Of a DNA stretch of 64,000 nt, positions 60,175 to 64,000 are shown piece by piece. Below the pieces are notes generated by a model. That model did no database searches. It saw nothing but the letters and a program-made list of their open reading frames with translations, and was not told the origin of the DNA. Position numbers and translations under genes: made by a program. The stretch comes from Burkholderiales bacterium. Its GTDB lineage: Bacteria; Pseudomonadota; Gammaproteobacteria; Burkholderiales; Burkholderiaceae_E. How positions within the stretch are numbered: position 1 is the first letter of the stretch; every line of letters starts with the position of its first letter. Location: contig JAPLQF010000025.1 of assembly GCA_026399875.1 (NCBI GenBank), positions 1 through 64,000 of the forward strand. The letters run 5' to 3'.

Positions 60175-61368
60175 ATGAATCTTTCGATCTTTTTTCTGCG
60201 CGCTTTGTCAGGGTTGGCTTTCGGCATTGCTGCGGTGACGCTGTCGGCTCCGGCTGTTGCGGCGACTGCAAAGACCGCAAGTTCATCCTCCAAAAAAAGC
60301 GTGCCCTCATCGGCCTCCGTGAAAAAGAGCACGCCCGCCAAGGCGGTCACAACCCGGTCGCCAAATGTCGCGACCAGCCCAGCCGGGGGGAGCAAGAGCA
60401 AGTCGCTTGCTGCGCGACCACAAAAGGCCGCTTCGTCCTCACGCTCGGCAGCCGGGCGTTCGACACTCAAAGCGGTGGCGCCGCCATCATCCCGTGCTGC
60501 TCGGACTACCCGAGTGTCCTATTCGCCCCGTTCGGTCGAGCCGGCGCGCCTGTCGATCGGCCAGGCGATCGGATTGAGGATGGTCGACGATCCGCTCGAT
60601 CTGCGTTCGTCGGTTGCCATGGTGATCGACCAGCAGACCGGTGAGACCCTCTTTCAGAAAAATGCTGAAGCCGTGCTGCCGATCGCATCAATCACCAAGG
60701 TGATGACCGCCATGGTTGTCCTGGATGCCGGTCTGCCTGGCACCGAGATGCTCGAGGTCACCGAGGCCGATCGGGATACCGAGCGGCACAGCAGCTCCAG
60801 GCTGCCGATCGGGTCGCGCCTGTCGCGCGCGGAGTTGCTGAATCTTGCGCTGATGTCGTCCGAGAACCGCGCAGCCAGCGCCTTGTCTCGCAATTACCCG
60901 GGTGGTCAGAGCGCCTTCGTCAGGGCCATGAATGCCAAGGCCGCCGCGATCGGCATGCCGGACAGCCACTTTTCGGACCCGACCGGGCTGTCGAGCGGCA
61001 ACGTTGCCAATGCCCGGGATCTGGCACGACTGGTTCGGGCGGCTTCGGCTTATCCGCTGATTCGCCAGTACTCCACCTCGACCGAAGCCACGGTCGACCT
61101 CGGGCCCCGGCAGGTGACCTTTCGCAGCACCAATCGCCTGATCGACGATCCGGCCTGGGAGATCGGCATGCAGAAGACCGGCTATATCTCCGAGGCCGGC
61201 AAATGCCTTGTCATGCAGGCTCGCATCGAATCGCGGACGATGATCATCATCCTGCTCGATGCAAGCGGTGCGCAATCGCGTTTCGCGGATGCCCAACGTC
61301 TTCGTCGTTGGATGACCGAACAGCTGCGCCTCGATCCCACGCTGGTCCAGGCGCAAGCCCGCTCCTGA
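60175..61368 (+). CDS. pbpG: D-alanyl-D-alanine endopeptidase, PBP7/PbpG type
   Basis: A penicillin-binding, low-molecular-mass enzyme that cuts D,D-crosslinks in peptidoglycan. The 397 residues start with a signal peptide (ALSGLAFGIAAVTLSAPAVA), then a Ser/Lys/Ala-rich linker of about 90 residues, then the peptidase domain with the three active-site motifs SITK, SEN (LALMSSENRAASALS) and KTG (GMQKTGYISEAGKCLV in context). ATG 60175 is used; GTG 60166 is in frame three codons upstream. The linker is longer than in E. coli PBP7. Confidence 0.92.
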   Translation: MNLSIFFLRALSGLAFGIAAVTLSAPAVAATAKTASSSSKKSVPSSASVKKSTPAKAVTTRSPNVATSPAGGSKSKSLAARPQKAASSSRSAAGRSTLKAVAPPSSRAARTTRVSYSPRSVEPARLSIGQAIGLRMVDDPLDLRSSVAMVIDQQTGETLFQKNAEAVLPIASITKVMTAMVVLDAGLPGTEMLEVTEADRDTERHSSSRLPIGSRLSRAELLNLALMSSENRAASALSRNYPGGQSAFVRAMNAKAAAIGMPDSHFSDPTGLSSGNVANARDLARLVRAASAYPLIRQYSTSTEATVDLGPRQVTFRSTNRLIDDPAWEIGMQKTGYISEAGKCLVMQARIESRTMIIILLDASGAQSRFADAQRLRRWMTEQLRLDPTLVQAQARS

Positions 61369-61374
61369 GATCCC

Positions 61375-61400
61375 GCGGCGGCGCAGCCGCCGCTTCTTCC
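61375..61400 (+). terminator. Candidate terminator after pbpG
   Basis: GCGGCGGC (61375-61382) pairs with GCCGCCGC (61386-61393), 3-base loop, followed by TTCTTCC. CAGCCGCCGCTTCT occurs twice (61384-61397 and 61411-61424), so the left arm could pair with either copy. It lies between convergent pbpG and the IclR gene. Confidence 0.6.
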
Positions 61401-61436
61401 GCTTGTGGCACAGCCGCCGCTTCTGCTGCTTGCTGC

Positions 61437-62240
61437 TCAGTCCGCTGCGTCGAATCCGATCGCTGCCGAGATCTGTCCCGCGGTGTTCACCAGCAGTTCG
61501 ATCCAGTCATCCTGAAGAAAATCGGCGGGCGCCGAAATCGACAGACCGGCAACCAGCTTGCCGGCATCGTCGCGTACCCCGGCGGCAATACATCTCACGC
61601 CGAGTTCGAGTTCCTCATTGTCACGGGCATAGCCGCGACTGCGAACGAGCGAGAGTTCACGCTCGAGTTTGTCTGCGCTGGTAATGCTGTTGCGGGTATG
61701 TCCTGCGAGACCGGTGCGGGTGCCATAGGCGCGCACATTGCGCGGATCGTCGGCGGCCAGGAAGAGTTTGCCGACCGAGGTCAGATGCAGCGGCGCACGG
61801 CCACCCACCGCCCGCACCACCTGCATGCCGCTGCGCTCCGAGACCGCGCGCTCGATATAGACGATCTCGTCGCCCTGGCGGATCGACAGATTGACCGGCT
61901 GGTGAGTGAGCCTGTGGAGCTCGCGCATCGGCGCCAGCGCCGCATCGCGCACATTGAGTCGCGCCTTCACCAGGTTGCCGAGTTCCAGCAGACGGATGCC
62001 GAGCTGATAACTCCCCGGCTCGCAACGGTCGACCAGCCGCGAGACCACCAGGTCGTTCAGGATGCGGTGGGCGGTCGAGGGATGAAGGCCGGTGCGCCGC
62101 GACAAATCCTTGAGGCTGACCGCTTCCGGATGTTCAGCCAGGGCGTCGAGCAGAGAGACCAGCCGGTCAATAACCTGGATCGCGGTCCGCGATCCGGTAT
62201 CGGTTGCAGGAATATCGTCGTCGTTTCGGTGTTGGACCAT
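61437..62240 (-). CDS. IclR-family transcriptional regulator
   Basis: A 267-residue regulator with an N-terminal winged helix-turn-helix (SLKDLSRRTGLHPSTAHRIL then NDLVVSRLVDR) and the IclR effector-binding domain (GRAPLHLTSVGKLFLA; RSRGYARDNEELELGVRCIA). Divergent from lutA with a 98-base gap containing a palindrome, so it most likely controls lutAB. The effector is not known; lactate or a related hydroxyacid is a reasonable guess. Confidence 0.9.
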   Translation of the reverse strand: MVQHRNDDDIPATDTGSRTAIQVIDRLVSLLDALAEHPEAVSLKDLSRRTGLHPSTAHRILNDLVVSRLVDRCEPGSYQLGIRLLELGNLVKARLNVRDAALAPMRELHRLTHQPVNLSIRQGDEIVYIERAVSERSGMQVVRAVGGRAPLHLTSVGKLFLAADDPRNVRAYGTRTGLAGHTRNSITSADKLERELSLVRSRGYARDNEELELGVRCIAAGVRDDAGKLVAGLSISAPADFLQDDWIELLVNTAGQISAAIGFDAAD

Positions 62241-62257
62241 CTGGCGGTATCGTGCGA

Positions 62258-62272
62258 CATCCCGACGGGATG
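62258..62272. promoter_or_regulatory. Candidate operator between the IclR gene and lutA
   Basis: CATCCCGACGGGATG is a 15-base palindrome broken only at its central base. Three direct copies of ATCGTG occur around it (62249, 62284 and 62299). IclR proteins commonly bind such palindromes of 12-15 bases in divergent regions. Confidence 0.45.
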
Positions 62273-62338
62273 TGTGTTTGTGGATCGTGATACGTTATAT
62301 CGTGTTGTGAAATCGATGTCGAGGCAGGAGGGTGCCGC

Positions 62339-63103
62339 TTGAAAGTTGGCTTGTTCATTACCTGTCTGGTCGATGTCATGCGCCCCGAAATCGCCGAGGC
62401 GACGGTCCGGCTGCTCGAGTCGGCCGGCTGCACGGTCGAGGTGCCGATGACCCAGACCTGCTGCGGCCAGCCCGGCTACAACTCGGGCGACACGACTGCA
62501 GCCAGCGATCTGGCGCTAAAGTTCCTGATGGAATTCGAAGGCTTCGACTATGTCGTGGTGCCATCGGGCTCCTGCGGCGGGATGGTCCGCCAGCACTATC
62601 CGGCGCTTTTCGCCGACGACCCGGACCTGCGCAACCGCATCGATGCGCTGGCGCAAAAGACCTTCGAGCTGACCGCTTTCCTTCACGATGTCATCGGTCT
62701 TGCATCGCTGCCGGGCAATTTCGCCGGTGAGGTGACGTACCACGATTCGTGCAGCGGCCTGCGCGAACTCGGTGTGCAGGCCCAGCCGCGCGCGCTGCTG
62801 GCGCTTAATCCGTCTATCCGTCTGACCGAGATGAAAGAGGCGCGAGCCTGCTGCGGCTTCGGAGGCACCTTTGCGGTCAAGTACGGTGACATTTCCAGTG
62901 CGATCGTCGACGAGAAGATCGGCCATATTCATGCCAGCGGGGCGCCCTGCGTGGTGCTCGGCGACCTCGGCTGCATGCTCAATATCGAAGGTCGCCTGCG
63001 ACGCACCGGCGACAACACAACCCGCGTGCTCCACATCGCACAAGTGCTGGCCGGCACCGCGGCGGATGCTCCCTCACCCTCCGCTACGCAAGAGGCGCGC
63101 TGA
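62339..63103 (+). CDS. lutA: Lactate utilisation protein LutA (cysteine-rich Fe-S oxidoreductase subunit)
   Basis: LutA/LldE (YkgE) is the small cysteine-rich subunit of the LutABC L-lactate oxidation complex. The 254 residues have two CCG-type domains: TQTCCGQPGYNSGD and EARACCGFGGTFAVKY, plus SGSCGGM and YHDSCSGLRELG. The start is TTG 62339 with AGGAGGG about seven bases away; the family sequence begins right there (KVGLFITCLVDVMRPE), so the rare start is well supported. lutB overlaps by one base. Confidence 0.93.
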   Translation: MKVGLFITCLVDVMRPEIAEATVRLLESAGCTVEVPMTQTCCGQPGYNSGDTTAASDLALKFLMEFEGFDYVVVPSGSCGGMVRQHYPALFADDPDLRNRIDALAQKTFELTAFLHDVIGLASLPGNFAGEVTYHDSCSGLRELGVQAQPRALLALNPSIRLTEMKEARACCGFGGTFAVKYGDISSAIVDEKIGHIHASGAPCVVLGDLGCMLNIEGRLRRTGDNTTRVLHIAQVLAGTAADAPSPSATQEAR

Positions 63104-64000
63104 TGCAAGTCCAGTCGATGCACTTCAAGGCGCGCAGCGGGCAAAAACTCGCCGACGTTCGGTTGCAGCAGAATCTGAAGGTGCTTTCGCAGCGCTGGAC
63201 GGTCGGGCGGACCAATGCGATCGCCGAACTCGACGACTTCGAGGCGACCCGCGACGAAGCGGTCGAGCGGCGCAATCGTGCGCTGGCCAATCTCGACGTC
63301 TGGCTCGAGCGCTTCGAGGCGCAGGCCACCGCCCGCGGCGCGACCGTGCTCTGGGCCGAGACGCCCGAGGACGCCTCGAAACTGGTCGTCGAGATCGCCA
63401 GGCGCCACGAGGTTGCCAAGGTCACCAAGTCGAAGTCAATGGTCTCGGAAGAGATGGCGCTCAACCGCCATCTCGAGGCTGCCGGCGTGAAGGTGGTCGA
63501 GACTGATCTGGGTGAATACATCCTGCAGATCAACGACAACGAGCCGCCCTCGCACATCGTGGCGCCGGTGGTCCACAAAAGTAAGGACGAGGTCTCTGAC
63601 CTGTTTGCGCGGGTGCACAAGCGTCCGCGTCTGACCGACATTCCGCAGATGACCCGGGAGGCTCGAGAGTTCTTGCGGCCGCAGTTCCTGTCGTCTGACA
63701 TGGGCGTGTCGGGCGGCAATTTTCTGATTGCCGAGACCGGTTCGGTGGCGGTCTTCACCAACGAAGGCAATGAGGGCATGTGCACGGTTCTGCCGCCCAA
63801 GGTGCATGTGGTGGTGACCGGGATCGAGAAAGTGATTCCCACGCTTGAGGACCTTGCCACCATGGCCCGGCTGTTGCCGCGTTCGGCCACCGGGCAGTCG
63901 ATCTCGAACTATTTTTCGATACTGACCGGACCGCGCGCGCCGGGCGAACAGGACGGCCCCGAGCACATGTATTTCGTGCTGGTCGATGGTGGTCGCACCG
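63103..64000 (+). CDS. lutB: Lactate utilisation iron-sulphur protein LutB, 5' part
   Basis: Open frame from ATG 63103 (TGATG overlap with lutA) through the window end without a stop, 299 codons visible. The product matches the N-terminal part of LutB/LldF (YkgF): SMHFKARSGQKLADVRLQQN, KSMVSEEMALNRHLEAAGVK, VETDLGEYILQINDNEPPSH and SGGNFLIAETGSVAVFTNEG, then TGPRAPGEQDGPEHMYFVLV. The two 4Fe-4S cluster motifs and the C-terminus lie beyond the edge. lutC is expected next. Confidence 0.93.
   Translation, partial: MQVQSMHFKARSGQKLADVRLQQNLKVLSQRWTVGRTNAIAELDDFEATRDEAVERRNRALANLDVWLERFEAQATARGATVLWAETPEDASKLVVEIARRHEVAKVTKSKSMVSEEMALNRHLEAAGVKVVETDLGEYILQINDNEPPSHIVAPVVHKSKDEVSDLFARVHKRPRLTDIPQMTREAREFLRPQFLSSDMGVSGGNFLIAETGSVAVFTNEGNEGMCTVLPPKVHVVVTGIEKVIPTLEDLATMARLLPRSATGQSISNYFSILTGPRAPGEQDGPEHMYFVLVDGGRT

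Noticed and set aside
59892-60644. 250-codon plus-strand frame between phaP and pbpG
   Set aside because: Overlaps pbpG out of frame; the first part is intergenic and the second a frame-shifted reading of the Ser/Lys-rich linker.

Overview
The window is 64 kb of GC-rich, gene-dense chromosome, most likely from a motile betaproteobacterium of the order Burkholderiales. The grounds are the gene content and order: flhDC-motAB, cheYZ-flhBAF-flhG-fliA, fliFGHIJK-fliLMNOPQR, flgMN/flgA/flgBCDEFGHIJKL, plus a phasin (polyhydroxyalkanoate storage), ArgA with an amino-acid-kinase domain, an HrpA-type helicase and a lactate-oxidation (lut) locus. The genus cannot be named from the sequence alone. No tRNA, rRNA, CRISPR array, insertion sequence or prophage was seen.

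Layout. 1-2299 (+): tail of cheR, then cheD and cheB. 2304-13745 (-): the basal-body/export operons fliFGHIJK and fliLMNOPQR. 13931-14245 (+): fliE, divergent from fliF. 14279-21640 (-): a ycgR-like brake gene, fliT, fliS, fliD and four flagellin genes, each encoding 281 residues. 21933-32195 (+): flhDC, motAB, cheYZ, flhBAF, an flhG-like gene and fliA. 32217-33557 (+): a soluble chemoreceptor. 33601-35128 (-): flgN, flgM, flgA. 35287-45642 (+): flgBCDEFGHIJKL. 45744-47636 (+): a response regulator with degenerate GGDEF and intact EAL domains. Together these form an almost complete flagellar parts list with switch, export gate, rod, hook, filament, motor and regulators; only cheA and cheW are missing and presumably lie to the left.

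47665-64000 is general metabolism and envelope: rpiA, an APC permease, yggX, argA divergent from hrpA, then a tightly packed set (secreted beta-propeller, NodB-type deacetylase, membrane di-iron hydroxylase, MoCF-domain protein), a phasin, a PBP7-type D,D-endopeptidase, an IclR regulator, and lutA-lutB, the last cut by the window end.

Control signals make a coherent picture. Five sites (fliC2, fliC3, fliC4, motA, flgM) fit a sigma-28 promoter with an exact 11-bp spacer. Four other sites (fliE, fliL, flgB, flhB) share a different 60-bp arrangement: two half-sites, the inner one lying in a conserved TTWTCGRNGCTTAR block, and a -10-like hexamer at a fixed distance. This fits FlhDC-activated class II promoters with an inverted repeat about one helical turn wider than in E. 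coli. The FlhDC assignment is an inference.

Other points of interest are an flhG homologue with no P-loop, an ABAB arrangement of flagellin paralogues, a charged insert in FliL, a palindromic -10 element placed symmetrically between the argA and hrpA start codons (predicting two leaderless mRNAs), a NodB deacetylase with an altered metal motif, and a structured flhDC leader. No wholly new system was found; the best candidates for new biology are the regulatory architecture and the P-loop-less FlhG.
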